Part shown: piece after piece, positions 33,321 to 44,614 of the stretch
How positions within the stretch are numbered: the stretch's first letter is position 1
Layout: each line of letters opens with the position of its first letter
Source: Phalacrocorax aristotelis
Lineage: Eukaryota; Chordata; Aves; Suliformes; Phalacrocoracidae
Assembly (NCBI RefSeq): GCF_949628215.1
Contig: NW_027441249.1
Location: 1-64,000, forward strand
Direction: 5' to 3'
Length of the DNA: 64,000 nt
Position numbers and translations under genes: made by a program
The notes under the pieces: model-generated
Told to the model about the DNA's origin: nothing
The model's database searches: none
What the model saw: the letters and a program-made list of their open reading frames with translations, nothing else

Positions 33321-33800
33321 CTGGAGTTGTTTACAGATGGAAGAAGCTCTGGGCGAGAAGAGAAGCGAATGGCCGGATATGCTGTCGTTATCACCGCCGA
33401 GGGAACGGAGTCAGGGGTGCTGCCTGCAAACACCTCAGCACAGAAAGCAGTATTGGTAGCATTGAAGCGAGCTCTGCGAATGGCAGAAGGACAAAGGATA
33501 AATATCTAGACTGATTCCAAACATGCATTTGGTGTGATCCACGATCACGGAGCTATTGGGAAGGAGAAAGGACTGCCATCACCCAAAAATCATCGATACA
33601 GCATAAAGAAGACATTCTCCAACTTCCAGAAGATGTGCAGAAACCAAAAGAAGTGGCGGTAAAGCGTTGCAAAGCTCATCAATTCGGCCAGACGGCTGTA
33701 AACATAAGCAAACGATTGACAGATAAAGCTGCAAAGAGGACTGCAGAGCAAGGTATCCTTGCACTAGTACCAGTAAAACAGATCAGAATTCAAAGTTGAA
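33321..33800 (+). pseudogene. Retroviral RNase H remnant
   Basis: ELFTDGRSS near 33325 marks the first catalytic aspartate. The AQKAVLVALKRAL helix (33438-33480) has valine where the family normally has the catalytic glutamate. A TAG at about 33508 precedes TDSKHAF. Both lesions are incompatible with activity. Confidence 0.75.
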
Positions 33801-33899
33801 ACCGAGATATAATAAATTGGATGAGCAATTAGCAGAACAATTGGAAACATCACAAAACACAGAGAGGTGGTAGATAACACCAGAAAAACAAGTAATAAT

Positions 33900-34450
33900 A
33901 ATAACAACCCCACAAGTTATGACAGAACTTGAAAAGAAAAGCATGAGCAAACACATTGGGGTGTAGACGCTACGGTTTTGAGTTTAAAAACCATCTGTAG
34001 CGTGTGTAGGCATGACAAGAATAGTTAAACCCATAGTAGCTAAGTGTCCAATCTGTCCTAGAAATAATCCCCTGAACCAAAGGAAACCACCTTTAGGAGT
34101 AACAAAACAAAAAATTCTCCCGGAAATTATTAGCAAATTAAGTTCTCTGAGTTACCCAGACAAAATAGATATAGCAGTATTTGTTAGTGCTGATTGACAA
34201 ATTTTCTAGATGGCCAGAAGCTTTCTCGCGCTGCACCAACAAAGCTAGAGTAGTAGTTAAAACGTTGCTGAAAGAAATAATACCAAGATTTAGAGTGCCA
34301 ACGGGAATGTCCTCTGATAGAGCACCACATTTTTTTGCAGAGGTAGTACAACAAATTAATAAAATTTTGGGTAGAAAATGGGACCTGCATACACCCTGGA
34401 GACCACAATCAAGTGAAAACTTTGAGAAGATGAACCAAACACCGAACTGA
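33900..34450 (+). pseudogene. Retroviral integrase remnant, last gene before the 3' LTR
   Basis: A CPICPRNNP zinc-binding-like stretch lies near 34045. The catalytic core appears at 34181-34450, with IDKFSRWPEA, a SDRAPHF stretch and PQSSENFEKMN carrying the expected terminal glutamate. A frameshift near 34190 and a stop near 34448 break it. The C-terminal domain and all of env are missing. Confidence 0.8.
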
Positions 34451-34514
34451 CATAGTGGAATATTATTGATCTAGGATGGAAGTATTGAGAAAATTATTAT
34501 TTCAGAACTTCCAT

Positions 34515-34524
34515 ACGGGGGAAA
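34515..34524 (+). other. Polypurine tract of the retrovirus
   Basis: ACGGGGGAAA directly precedes the TG of the 3' LTR, as required for plus-strand priming. It is short, and a pyrimidine interrupts it. Confidence 0.7.
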
Positions 34525-35077
34525 TGTAACCAAAGCGATGAAATCAACCAACCAGAGACAGTGTTCCATTACGGGAACATGGAGCGTACGAATCAGCGCA
34601 TCCGTTGATCTGCATTTTAGTCCCTAGGCGATCGTTAATGCGAACAGAACAGACAATGTGCTTCTGTCAGAAAAGGATGACAAAACACGGTTTCGTGGAG
34701 CGGACTGAGAAAACTAGCCAAGAAGGTAAAAGGTAATTCCGGCAGGGGGAGATCGCGACCACCGACTCACAGACCACCACCGACCCAAGTAATACCACCT
34801 ACTCAGAAGAGAACAACGGAAGAGGACAACCGAGCCTGCGCAGCGATTTACATACGGAACGAGCAAGTTTGTACCGATCAGTAGACAGGACAATAATGAA
34901 TATGTATGAATACGTAAAATTTTGATCTACAAATTGTACGGGAAAGGTGTGTGAGGTACGCACGCCAGGAGGAGCGATCCCCCGTGCGTCTGGCGCCGTG
35001 AATAAACAACGCCTGCTCTTTAATACTAAATTGGCGTTGAGGAGTCGTTTCCGATTTTACCGCGTTTTTCGGTAACA
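34525..35077 (+). repeat. 3' LTR of the endogenous retrovirus
   Basis: 553 bp, TGTAACC to GGTAACA, aligned end to end with the 5' LTR with about 35 substitutions and short indels. Confidence 0.93.
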
Positions 35078-35175
35078 CAGGGAGTCAGACCAAGAGGGCC
35101 AGAGAAAGACAAAATACCGACAGGCTACAGGACAGAGCAGGAGGAATAAAAAAATAAAAACGGAGCCAGAGCCAG
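35078..35175. repeat. Purine-rich degenerate tandem repeat, 3' part beyond the retrovirus
   Basis: The purine-rich repeat resumes directly after the 3' LTR (GGAGTCAGACC, then ACAGGCTACAGGACAGAG) and merges into the duplicated segment at 35176. The retrovirus therefore inserted into a pre-existing repeat tract. Confidence 0.65.
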
Positions 35176-35746
35176 GCAGAGAGAGGCGGAGATAGAACAA
35201 GTAGCCACAGGCTACAGGACAGAGGGAGGGAGGACTGAAAAAGACGGGGAGGCAGGGAGCCACTCAGAGCGAGATGGAGAAAGAAGGTGCGGGGGGGGCC
35301 CAAAAAAAAAATAAAATTTTGCAGCAGGTAAGGAAAGAGAGGGGGCCGGGGGAGAGACAGGGAGGGCCCAGGACGCACAAGAGAGGCAATGGGGCCCCAG
35401 TGGCCCAGGACTCACCGCGACTCTCGCTCTCAGCGCTGCTGACACAATTTAGCCGTTCAGATGCTTCTTTCCTCCCTGCCTCTTCTGCAGCTCCAGACTC
35501 TAGGCCGTCCTCCACCTGAAGAGAACACATGGGTGTCTTACAGCTCTTACGAGATTGAGGCTTCCTAGGCACGTAGCCTAGCTCACTCGTGCTGGAGCTG
35601 GGAGCAGGCGCACTGGGCAAGGGGGGCCAGGGGAGGCTGAGGGGGAGCTCTGGTGAGCTGGAGAGTCGGCCATCTTCTGCACCCTGGGCAGGGGGAAGGG
35701 GTCATCATCCTCCTCCCCCTCTTCCCTTCTATCAGCTCCCGGGTAA
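35176..35746. repeat. Paralogue of 25039-25473 joined to a paralogue of 26076-26222
   Basis: 35176-35592 matches 25039-25473, and 35600-35746 matches 26076-26222 (GCAGGCGCAC, GGCAAGGGGGGCCAGGGGAGGCTGAG, then the CCCTGGGCAGGGGGAA stretch). The 600 bp that separate these parts at 25.5-26.1 kb are missing here. Confidence 0.8.
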
Positions 35747-36073
35747 CTCCTAGGGCTGCCCTCACCCACTCACCTTTAGCATACCAGAAGCCTGCCTCGG
35801 CGGGTCGTTTGAAGCTTCCCATCCCACCAGCCCCAGTAGTGCAGGCACACAAGGAGACACCCCTGCACCCACCAAAGGCGCTCGCTCACCTCGCCGGCAG
35901 CCCTAGGCCTCACCCGACACAGGGAATCGTGTCCGACACACCACCATGCTGCAGCAGGAGCGGAGGAGGCCTTTCCTTACCAGGAAGCAGCAACGAGCAC
36001 GGCGGCATCACCTCGCAGGCACCGCAGCATCACAGGGCTGTTACCTGCGGAGAGAGCAATGGGGATCACAGGG
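35747..36073. other. Noncoding stretch
   Basis: Mixed sequence between two paralogous blocks, with no gene or recognised element. Confidence 0.4.
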
Positions 36074-36135
36074 ACGCCACCGCGCGTGCGCGGCTCCCGG
36101 GCTCAGTACCCAATTCTGGTCGCTGGGCAGCAGCA
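36074..36135. repeat. Single diverged relic of the 77-bp minisatellite unit
   Basis: This segment matches one 77-bp unit in order: ACGCCACYGCGC, GCGCGGCTCCC, CTCAGTACC, TCTGGTCGC, GGGCAGCAGC. It keeps a perfect NRF1 site on the minus strand at 36081-36092 (CGCGCACGCGCG). It stands in the same place relative to 36190-36900 as the amplified array stands relative to 13440-14900. Confidence 0.75.
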
Positions 36136-36189
36136 TTATCTGAATTACTCTTCTCGATTAATACCATCCAGAAACCGTAACTTGGCTGC

Positions 36190-36900
36190 ATCCACAGAGC
36201 TTCTATTCCTCTGCACCTTTCCCCCTCGCAGCCCCAGCAGCACCGTTCATTGCCTCTGCACCAAACAGCAAAGCGTCTCGAGCATTTGTCCTTTCCTCTC
36301 GACCGCTTAAAAACATCTGGTGCTTGCTACTGTCCATGCCACTGCCCCCCCCATGCCCGAGGGAGGAGAAGCAGCACAGCAAACCTGGGGAACAAGGTTG
36401 GGTTCCCCACCCCCGCAGAATAAGCCCCAGGAACTGCTGGTAGGCATGTGGCATCAGGGTTGTGATAGGGTTTTGTTTTGGTTTTCTTGTTTTCCCCCGC
36501 CTTCTTTACATAATGTAATAATTGGGGTTGCTTTTCCAAACTACTGAGTTCTGTGGGGACTTTTTGTGCTTTTACCCTACAAAAAATGGTCATTTTCACT
36601 TTCGGTTTTGTGCATGAGAATGGTTGGTGGGTGCTTTTAGGTGGTTGTTCCTTCCCCACCACCACCCTTTTTTTCCTTTCCAGCTGCACAAATCCAGCTG
36701 GAGTTGGCTTTCCCAGAAGCCCCAAGTTGTTTTCTTTCCACCAGAATTCTTTGTTTTTTCACCCCCCACTGCAGACCCAGAGTCGGGGGTTTGAGGTATT
36801 TTTGTGCCCAGGCAGCAGCTCCCAGGCTGCATAAGCAGCCCCACAGGGGGAAGTCCCCGTTTGAGGGAATCGGCCCCAAATTGGGATGGGAAAGTGAAGA
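36190..36900. repeat. Diverged paralogue of 13440-14900
   Basis: Shares the landmarks listed at 13440-14900, in the same order and orientation but shortened. The 13740-14360 part is missing here. Confidence 0.8.
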
Positions 36901-37074
36901 GAAAGAGAAAAAACCCTGAATAACCTGAAAAAGAACACCTACTCCAGCCCACCAAGCACGGGTCACCTTGCCTGACTCACCTCCAGGGCCCAGATCACGC
37001 TCGGCTCATCGCTTAGCACCCTCGGATCACAAAAAAAAAGAAAAAGAGTAAAACCCATAATGGAGCCCGATAGC

Positions 37075-37345
37075 CATCAGTCACATCTTCCCTCCAGTAC
37101 TACACACAGACTCACCTTCTTACAGCGCTCCCCTGGGCTCTCCTCCGTTGCCCTGCACGACTCATCCATCTGCACCTGGAAAAACAGCGTTACTGAACAA
37201 GTCACCTGGAGGCACAGCAACAGCTTAACCATTCCACAGCTCTTGTGCCCACGTAGGAATACCATCTAGAGCCCAACTACAGCCTGCCGTTAAAGGAAAT
37301 GCATTAAATCAAACGTTAAGCCCTCGCACATACAAGCCGGAACAG
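37075..37345. repeat. Triplicated block, member 3
   Basis: Closest to member 2 at 19600-20010, and ends earlier. It holds the only version of the exon-like segment with both splice-like ends and an open frame. Confidence 0.75.
37116..37175 (-). other. Exon-like segment, minus strand (60 bp, 20 codons)
   Basis: On the minus strand GCTGTTTTTCCAG precedes the segment (first base 37175) and AAG|GTGAGT follows (last base 37116). Both are near-consensus splice sites. The 60 bases are open in the frame starting VQMDESCRATEE and exactly divisible by three, so inclusion would not shift a frame. Related segments at about 18590-18650 and 19650-19720 have a stop or a lost donor. No family recognised. 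Confidence 0.35.
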
Positions 37346-37570
37346 CAAAAACACGGCACGCTCGCGCACCCAGGGCGCAGCCCGACGGAGGTCCACGCGC
37401 ACCTCGCCGGTTTGATGCGGAGCCACCCAGCATCCCTGCGAGCACAGCTGCAGGTGCAACAGCAGTTTCACCTACACCCATCTCGGCGCGCAGCGCTTCT
37501 GAAGCTTTAAACTGAAAGCCATACCTTGACGCTTGGCCACACTAGAAGCGAGCCGTAGCTAGAACTCCAC
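37176..37570. other. End of copy 1, noncoding
   Basis: The rest of the triplicated block is followed by unique sequence to the point where the next period begins. There is no terminal repeat, LTR end or other junction signature at 37570/37571, as expected since the window start is an arbitrary phase point. Confidence 0.5.
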
Positions 37571-40500
37571 AGAAACACAGCAACACAAATTGCGCACCCA
37601 CAGCGGCGACAGCTTCGCAGCTATTTAGACCTGGAACAACAGAGAAAAGTAAAACAGCTTCATCACCCGCACAGGAAAAGCAGCAGACGGAGACAAAGGG
37701 TCAGCATTCATAGCCCTTACAGAACACAGGCGTTCTCTCTCCTTCCATTCCTAAACCCATCTCTTAGGTCTAAATATCGCAGCCCTGCTGTGGCAATAGC
37801 GAGAGCAGGGAACAAGAGCCCTGCCGCCGGCCGTTTGTGCGGCAGGACACAAAAACAGAGGGACATGTTTTGCCACGCACAACCCTGAATCTTCTGAAAA
37901 TTTATGTTTACTAAAAATAGCCATTGGGAACATATTCCCAAAAACGTTCGGCAATAAAACTTTTATGTGTTTGACACCCGCACATTTTCTGGGAACTTGC
38001 TATTTGCTTCCTGGTTTTGCTGGTCTTCCCTCAGAAGTTCTACCTGCAGCCAAGTTATTCCCACCCACCCGACCGGTTCAAGCATTCACCTTCCTGGTAT
38101 TACCAGCACATTGACACAGGCGAGCAACTTAACTGCTCTTCTAAAACTATCCAAATGACAATTACAGCCCTGAAAGAGGAGTGGAAGAGAAGAAAAGGAG
38201 AGATCAGGCAGCAAAAATGCTCTGCAGGCTGCTGCCGGCCAACACTGCACTCTTTTGTTAAAGCCACCCCGCCCCCCCCAAACGCAAACAAAAAAACCCC
38301 ATGACTGTGGAATGCCTTTTTTTTCTTTTCAGTAGTCCTTTTGGAGCTCATCCCTGTCTCAGCATCTTGTCTTGTCAGAGCATGAAGTGCAGATGATCTG
38401 TATCCCGATGACATTTGCATGGGATGAATACATTTTCAGAAATAGACCCGATCCGTGAGACTCCTGTCACCTTTGTGGTTTTAATAATCCTAACTCAATT
38501 TTATCGACTGACACACTTGTGAGAAAACTAATTAACTTTGAAACTTAGCCTCTCCTCGGGGAAAAAACATGTTAGACACCAAGTGAAACCGATTCAGAGC
38601 TCCTCCGAACCACGATGGAGCCGATAGAGCTGTTGTGACTTAGTCTGTATGATTAATTAATTGGTTAATAACTATTCTAAGCAGCGCAGAAAGACGAGCT
38701 GGACCCAAAGAGGGTGCGCTGCGCTGGATCCAAAAAGCACCCTTCCTCCAGAGACCCGCCTCAGGTGGCGAGTTCGCTCTGGTGCATGCCGGCCTCCCGA
38801 ACTTCGGGGTCCGATGTGACCGGACCCCCACCTCCGGGGAGGGTCCTCGTACCCTACCCAACCCCTGCTTTCCCCTGCAGCCCCCAATGCCCCCACACCA
38901 CCCCCACCCCCCAGCCTGCACAAGCAGCCAAACCGGCTTCTGCCTTTGGCCCCCAAACCAGCTCACTTTGGGACCGGTTCTGAGCCAAAAAGCCCAGCTG
39001 CTGAGCCTGTTCTCAAGTCCCAAAAATGCAGCACTTGACCTCTGCTCCTCAGCCCAAAACCACACCACTTAGTCCCCTCGGTCAGGCCCTCAAAACGCAC
39101 GACTCGATCTGTTTCAGGGCCCCGGCGTCAGCCACAGGAGCCTGCTCTCAAGGCCCAGGAACAGAAGAGCTGTGCTCTCCCCGTTCAGGGACCAAACCAG
39201 CTGAGCCTGGCTGCGTCCCGGCCCCCTCCGCAGTCCCCACGGGCAACGCTCAGGGGCGCGGAGAGCGCAGCCACCCCACAGCCCTGCACCCCCACGGCCC
39301 ACGCGGGCACTGTCGGGGAGGCCTTGGGAACTGAACTGCGCGGGCCCGGCCCCGCACCCCGGCGGGGCAGCCCAGCGCCGGCCCGGCAGCGCTTTCTTCC
39401 TGCTCTCGCAGGCCGCGTTTCCCCGGCAGCGCCGGGCCCGCACCCCAACCCCACAGGGGGCCGGGCCCAGCCCGCCTCCAGCAAACCGCGGCGGCAGCAG
39501 CCAGGGTCCTTGCCTGCCTCGCGGGCAAGGGGGACCCGCCCGGCACCACAGGAGCCCCCGCCGGGGTCGCCGCCGCCGCCCGACCCCAACGAGGAGCAGC
39601 CAAGAGCCGGGTGGGGCTGCCCCTACTTCCCCACGGCCGGGCACGGGCTCGGCCCCAAAACCCAACCACCGACCCAGGACAGCGCTCGGCACGGGGCCGC
39701 TGCTGCCCGCACCCCGTGCCCCCCCGGGGGCTCCGCGGACCGGGAGACCCCACAGCCGAAACCCGCCGACCCACAGCGCGCCCGGCCACGCGGCTCCTCA
39801 CCTGCCCCCCGGCGCGGCTCCGGCTGCCCCACGGCCCGGCACGGAGCCGAACCCGGCCACCGGACCATCCGCCGCCCCCCCACCCCCCACCCCCCCCCGG
39901 ACGCTCCGGGACTGTTCCCGTCCCTTTTCGCTCTGACGCCTCAAGCCGAGCCGGCCCCGCTCCTCCGAGCTACCGGCGGTGCCCGCTCTGCTGCTCGGGG
40001 CCAGGCCTTGTTCTCGCCCGGACGCGAGAAGCCGCCCCGGGGTCTCCTCGGTGCGTCCAGCCGCGTGCCGTGCCGGAGCGGGGAGAGCCGGGTACGAGCG
40101 CGGAGCCCTGAGGCAGGGGTTGCCCCCAGTGCCGCCGACGGTGTGTGGGGGGGTGTCGTCGTCCCCCGCCCCACACGGGGGGCGCACACACGGTACACCC
40201 GCGGGCAGGGGCATCCCCGGGGAGCCGTGCAGCCGGGCTGCGCCGTAGGAGGGGAAGGTGATGTTGGTTTCCCATTTTCCCCGCAGACTGATCCTCCCCC
40301 GCACCCCGTACTGAGTTGCCCCCCCCGCCCACCCTTTCCCGCGCGTTACAGCCCGCGAAAAAGCTTTTAACAACCCGATCGGCAACACTCCCTTTGTCTC
40401 TCTTCCAGCAGCAGCAGCAGCGAGAGATTAAGCCAACTGCAGCAGAGAGGAAGAAGGCAAGGAGAGCCTTTTCAAGCAAGGGCAGGACAAAAATGCACGG

Positions 40501-41192
40501 CGTGGACAGGCACAGGAGAGGCTGCATTATCTGGAAAGCACAACACCTACCCAACGGCAGAAAATAAGGAACGAATCGTTTCCAAGGAGCTGCAGCAGAC
40601 GAATCACCTTTTTTTTTTATTGCTCTCCTGCCCTTTGTTATCCAAAGCGATAGGCTTCACCACCGGGCAGAAAATATCTGCCTAGATTTACACGGACAAC
40701 CAGAAACAATCAAGCCACCCAGGAAAAAGTTCACAGCAGAGGTATAACACATCAGCAGCTAAAACATTTGTTACGCAGGCACAACTAGGCACTAAACAAA
40801 GGCTTTCCAACACTGGAGGTCTAGAACAGGTAGACATTAGCACAGAAGCACAAGGGGCTCTGTCACCCTGCACAAATCTCCCCGTGCCTACACACGCACA
40901 CGCTCAGAAGTTATTTATCAGAAAACGCCCGACTGAGCCATTTGCCACAGTCACCAGACTCACGACATGATAACACGACATGACACACGAGGTGGGCTCA
41001 GAGTTTTAAGGCAGAAATACCTCCCCCGCCCCCCACCCGAGATCTTTCAGGCTCCAGACCTGCCATCTCCCCGCACCAAAACTACCCGGCCAAAGGGTTT
41101 CAGGTGGCCCAAAACACAGTACACAGAAAATAGACGGGGAAAGCCCTACATTGTGCAAAAGCGAACGATGCCCGACCAGGGCTTCTCTGCGG

Positions 41193-44100
41193 GGCCCGGG
41201 CCCGGCACGGAGCCGCCCCCCCCACCCCGGCCCGGGCCCGGCACGGAGCCGCCACCCCCCCCACCCCGGCCCGGGCCCGGGCCCGGGCCCGGCACGGAGC
41301 CGCCCCCCCCCCCACCCCGGCCCGGGCCCGGGCCCGGGCCCGGCACGGAGCCGCCCCCCCCCCACCCCGGCCCGGGCCCGCACGGAGCCCCCCCACCCCC
41401 CCACCCGGCCCGGGCCCGGGCCCGGCACGGAGCCGCCACCCCCCCCACCCCGGCCCGGGCCCGGGCCCGGCCCGGAGCCGCCACCCCCCACCCCGGCCCG
41501 GGCCCGGGCCCACCCCGGCCCGGGCCCGGGCCCGGCCCGGAGCCGCCACCCCCCCCACCCCGGCCCGGGCCCGGGCCCGGCCCGGAGCCGCCACCCCCCC
41601 ACCCCGGCCCGGGCCCGGGCCCGGCCCGGAGCCGCCACCCCCCCACCCCCGGCCCGGGGTCGGGCCCGGCCCGGAGCCGCCACCCCCCCCACCCCGGCCC
41701 GGGCCCGGGCCCGGCCCGGAGCCGCCCCCCCCCCACCCCGGCCCGGGCCCGGGCCCGGGCCCGGCACGGAGCCGCCCCCCCCCCACCCCGGCCCGGGCCC
41801 GGGCCCGGGCCCGGCACGGAGCCGCCCCCCCCCCCACCCCGGCCCGGGCCCGGGCCCGGGCCCGGCACGGAGCCGCCCCCCCCCCACCCCGGCCCGGGCC
41901 CGGGCCCGGGCCCGGCACGGAGCCGCCCCCCCCCCACCCCGGCCCGGGCCCGGGCCCGGGCCCGGCACGGAGCCGCCCCCCCCCCACCCCGGCCCGGGCC
42001 CGCACGGAGCCCCCCCACCCCCCGACCCGGGCCCGGGCCCGGCACGGAGCCGCCACCCCCCCCACCCCGGCCCGGGCCCGGGCCCGGCACGGAGCCGCCC
42101 CCCCCCCACCCCGGCCCGGGCCCGGGCCCGGGCCCGGCACGGAGCCGCCCCCCCCCCCACCCCGGCCCGGGCCCGCACGGAGCCCCCCCACCCCCCGACC
42201 CGGGCCCGGGCCCGGCACGGAGCCGCCCCCCCCCCACCCCGGCCCGGGCCCGGGCCCGGCACGGAGCCGCCCCCCCCCCCACCCCGGCCCGGGCCCGGGC
42301 CCGGCACGGAGCCGCCCCCCCCCCCACCCCGGCCCGGGCCCGGGCCCGGCACGGAGCCGCCCCCCCCCCACCCCGGCCCGGGCCCGGCACGGAGCCGCCC
42401 CCCCCCCCACCCCGGCCCGGGCCCGGCACGGAGCCGCCCCCCCCCCACCCCGGCCCGGACCCGGCACGGAGCCGCCCCCCCCCCCACCCCGGCCCGGGCC
42501 CGGCACGGAGCCGCCCCCCCCCCCACCCCGGCCCGGGCCCGGCACGGAGCCGCCCCCCCCCCCACCCCGGCCCGGGCCCGGGCCCGGCACGGAGCCGCCC
42601 CCCCCCCACCCCGGCCCGGGCCCGGGCCCGGCACGGAGCCGCCACCCCCCCACCCCGGCCCGGGCCCGGGCCCGGCACGGAGCCGCCACCCCCCCCACCC
42701 CGGCCCGGGCCCGGGCCCGGCACGGAGCCGCCACCCCCCCACCCCGGCCCGGGCCCGGGCCCGGCACGGAGCCGCCACCCCCCCACCCCGGCCCGGGCCC
42801 GGGCCCGGCACGGAGCCGCCACCCCCCCACCCCGGCCCGGGCCCGGGCCCGGCACGGAGCCGCCACCCCCCCACCCCGGCCCGGGCCCGGGCCCGGCACG
42901 GAGCCGCCACCCCCCCACCCCGGCCCGGGCCCGGGCCCGGCACGGAGCCGCCACCCCCCCACCCCGGCCCGGGCCCGGGCCCGGCACGGAGCCGCCACCC
43001 CCCCCACCCCGGCCCGGGCCCGGGCCCGGCACGGAGCCGCCACCCCCCCACCCCGGCCCGGGCCCGGGCCCGGCACGGAGCCGCCACCCCCCCCACCCCG
43101 GCCCGGGCCCGGGCCCGGCACGGAGCCGCCACCCCCCCACCCCGGCCCGGGCCCGGGCCCGGCACGGAGCCGCCACCCCCCCACCCCGGCCCGGGCCCGG
43201 GCCCGGCACGGAGCCGCCACCCCCCCCACCCCGGCCCGGGCCCGGGCCCGGCACGGAGCCGCCACCCCCCCACCCCGGCCCGGGCCCGGGCCCGGCACGG
43301 AGCCGCCACCCCCCCCACCCCGGCCCGGGCCCGGGCCCGGCACGGAGCCGCCACCCCCCCACCCCGGCCCGGGCCCGGGCCCGGCACGGAGCCGCCACCC
43401 CCCCACCCCGGCCCGGGCCCGGGCCCGGCACGGAGCCGCCACCCCCCCACCCCGGCCCGGGGTCGGGCCCGGCACGGAGCCGCCACCCCCCCCACCCCGG
43501 CCCGGGGTCGGGCCCGGCACGGAGCCGCCACCCCCCCCACCCCGGCCCGGGGTCGGGCCCGGCACGGAGCCGCCACCCCCCCCACCCCGGCCCGGGGTCG
43601 GGCCCGGCACGGAGCCGCCACCCCCCCACCCCGGCCCGGGGTCGGGCCCGGCACGGAGCCGCCACCCCCCCACCCCGGCCCGGGGTCGGGCCCGGCACGG
43701 AGCCGCCACCCCCCCACCCCGGCCCGGGGTCGGGCCCGGCACGGAGCCGCCACCCCCCCCACCCCGGCCCGGGGTCGGGCCCGGCACGGAGCCGCCACCC
43801 CCCCACCCCGGCCCGGGGTCGGGCCCGGCACGGAGCCGCCACCCCCCCACCCCGGCCCGGGGTCGGGCCCGGCACGGAGCCGCCACCCCCCCCACCCCGG
43901 CCCGGGGTCGGGCCCGGCACGGAGCCGCCACCCCCCCACCCCGGCCCGGGGTCGGGCCCGGCACGGAGCCGCCACCCCCCCCCACCCCGGCCCGGGGTCG
44001 GGCCCGGCACGGAGCCGCCACCCCCCCCCACCCCGGCCCGGGGTCGGGCCCGGCACGGAGCCGCCACCCCCCCACCCCGGCCCGGGGTCGGGCCCGGCAC

Positions 44101-44194
44101 GGAGCCGCCACCCCCCCACCCCGGCCCGGGGTCGGGCCCGGCACGGAGCCGCCACCCCCCCCCACCCCCGGCCCGGCCCGCACGGAGCCTCCAC
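41193..44194. repeat. GC-rich minisatellite, 44-45 bp unit, copy 2 (expanded)
   Basis: Same array as at 3625-5263 but about 66 units. The 5' part (to ~42.2 kb) includes longer units with three consecutive GGGCCC steps and units reading CCCGCACGG, absent or rare in copy 1. The GGGGTC variant is confined to one unit near 41.65 kb and a homogeneous block from about 43.45 kb to the end. Very long open frames here (over 1,000 codons on both strands) are artefacts of stop-free repeats. Confidence 0.95.
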
Positions 44195-44214
44195 CGCTGC
44201 CCGAACTCACTCAC

Positions 44215-44323
44215 CAGCGCTCTCCGGCCTCTGGCCACGGCCGCGCTGCTCTCCCAGGCGGCTGCCGCAGGCGAGGGTCGGGCGCTGCCAGGCCTCCAGG
44301 AGTCCTGAGGAGCTGGCGGCCAT
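44215..44323 (-). CDS. Candidate coding part of a minus-strand first exon, copy 2
   Basis: Counterpart of 5284-5392: same ATG at 44323, same open frame and same CTG|GTGAGT donor. Preservation between units is not itself evidence of selection, because the whole unit is nearly identical. Confidence 0.25.
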
Positions 44324-44503
44324 CGCAGGGGATGGCTGCCTGCGGTCGGACTGCCGCGGCGCTCCCCGCCCAGCTCCGAGCAGTCTCCGCCGGCCACGGG
44401 CTTCCCACGCCGGGCCGCAGAGGGGCCCCGGCACCGCAAAGAGACACCTCGCGGCGCAGCCGCCCCACGCACCGCTCCCACCTCCGCTCCGCCGCGCTGC
44501 GCC

Positions 44504-44551
44504 ACCGGAAGCCGGAGCCCCGCGGGGCGGCCCTTAGAGGGCGGCCGGAAG
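44504..44551 (+). promoter_or_regulatory. Pair of ETS/GABP-type sites, copy 2
   Basis: Same two motifs as in copy 1, at 44504-44512 and 44545-44551. Confidence 0.45.
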
Positions 44552-44614
44552 GACCGGCCCCCACCGGCCCCTCCCCCGCGCCGGACCGCCCCCGCGCCCA
44601 GCCGTTGAGCGCCA

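Larger units (their letters stand above)
29453..35077 (+). mobile_element. Endogenous retrovirus, gamma-type, env-less and defective
   Basis: A 5.6-kb provirus with paired LTRs, primer-binding site, decayed gag, protease and pol, and a polypurine tract, flanked by CAGG (29449-29452 and 35078-35081), a 4-bp target duplication as expected of gammaretrovirus-like elements. The order is 5' LTR, gag, pro, RT, RNase H, integrase, 3' LTR. Only about 75 bp separate the last integrase remnant from the 3' LTR, so env is absent. Every gene has stops and frameshifts. The LTRs differ by about 35 substitutions plus indels (roughly 6% by eye), so insertion is old. Its copy 2 counterpart is beyond the window. 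Confidence 0.93.
1..37570. repeat. Macrosatellite unit, copy 1 (one full ~37.57 kb period)
   Basis: The first bases of the window recur exactly at 37571, and collinear near-identity continues from there to the window end. The spacing is 37,570 bp at the start, 37,568 after a 2-base change in a C run near 2.75 kb, 38,931 after the GC minisatellite, 38,932 after a poly-A change, 38,943 after an 11-bp insertion near 10.84 kb, and 40,341 after the 77-bp minisatellite. Scattered substitutions include those near 682, 2343, 8064, 9734, 10153, 10486, 11148, 13555, 13812 and 15808. The unit start is arbitrary because the window opens inside the array. Confidence 0.97.
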
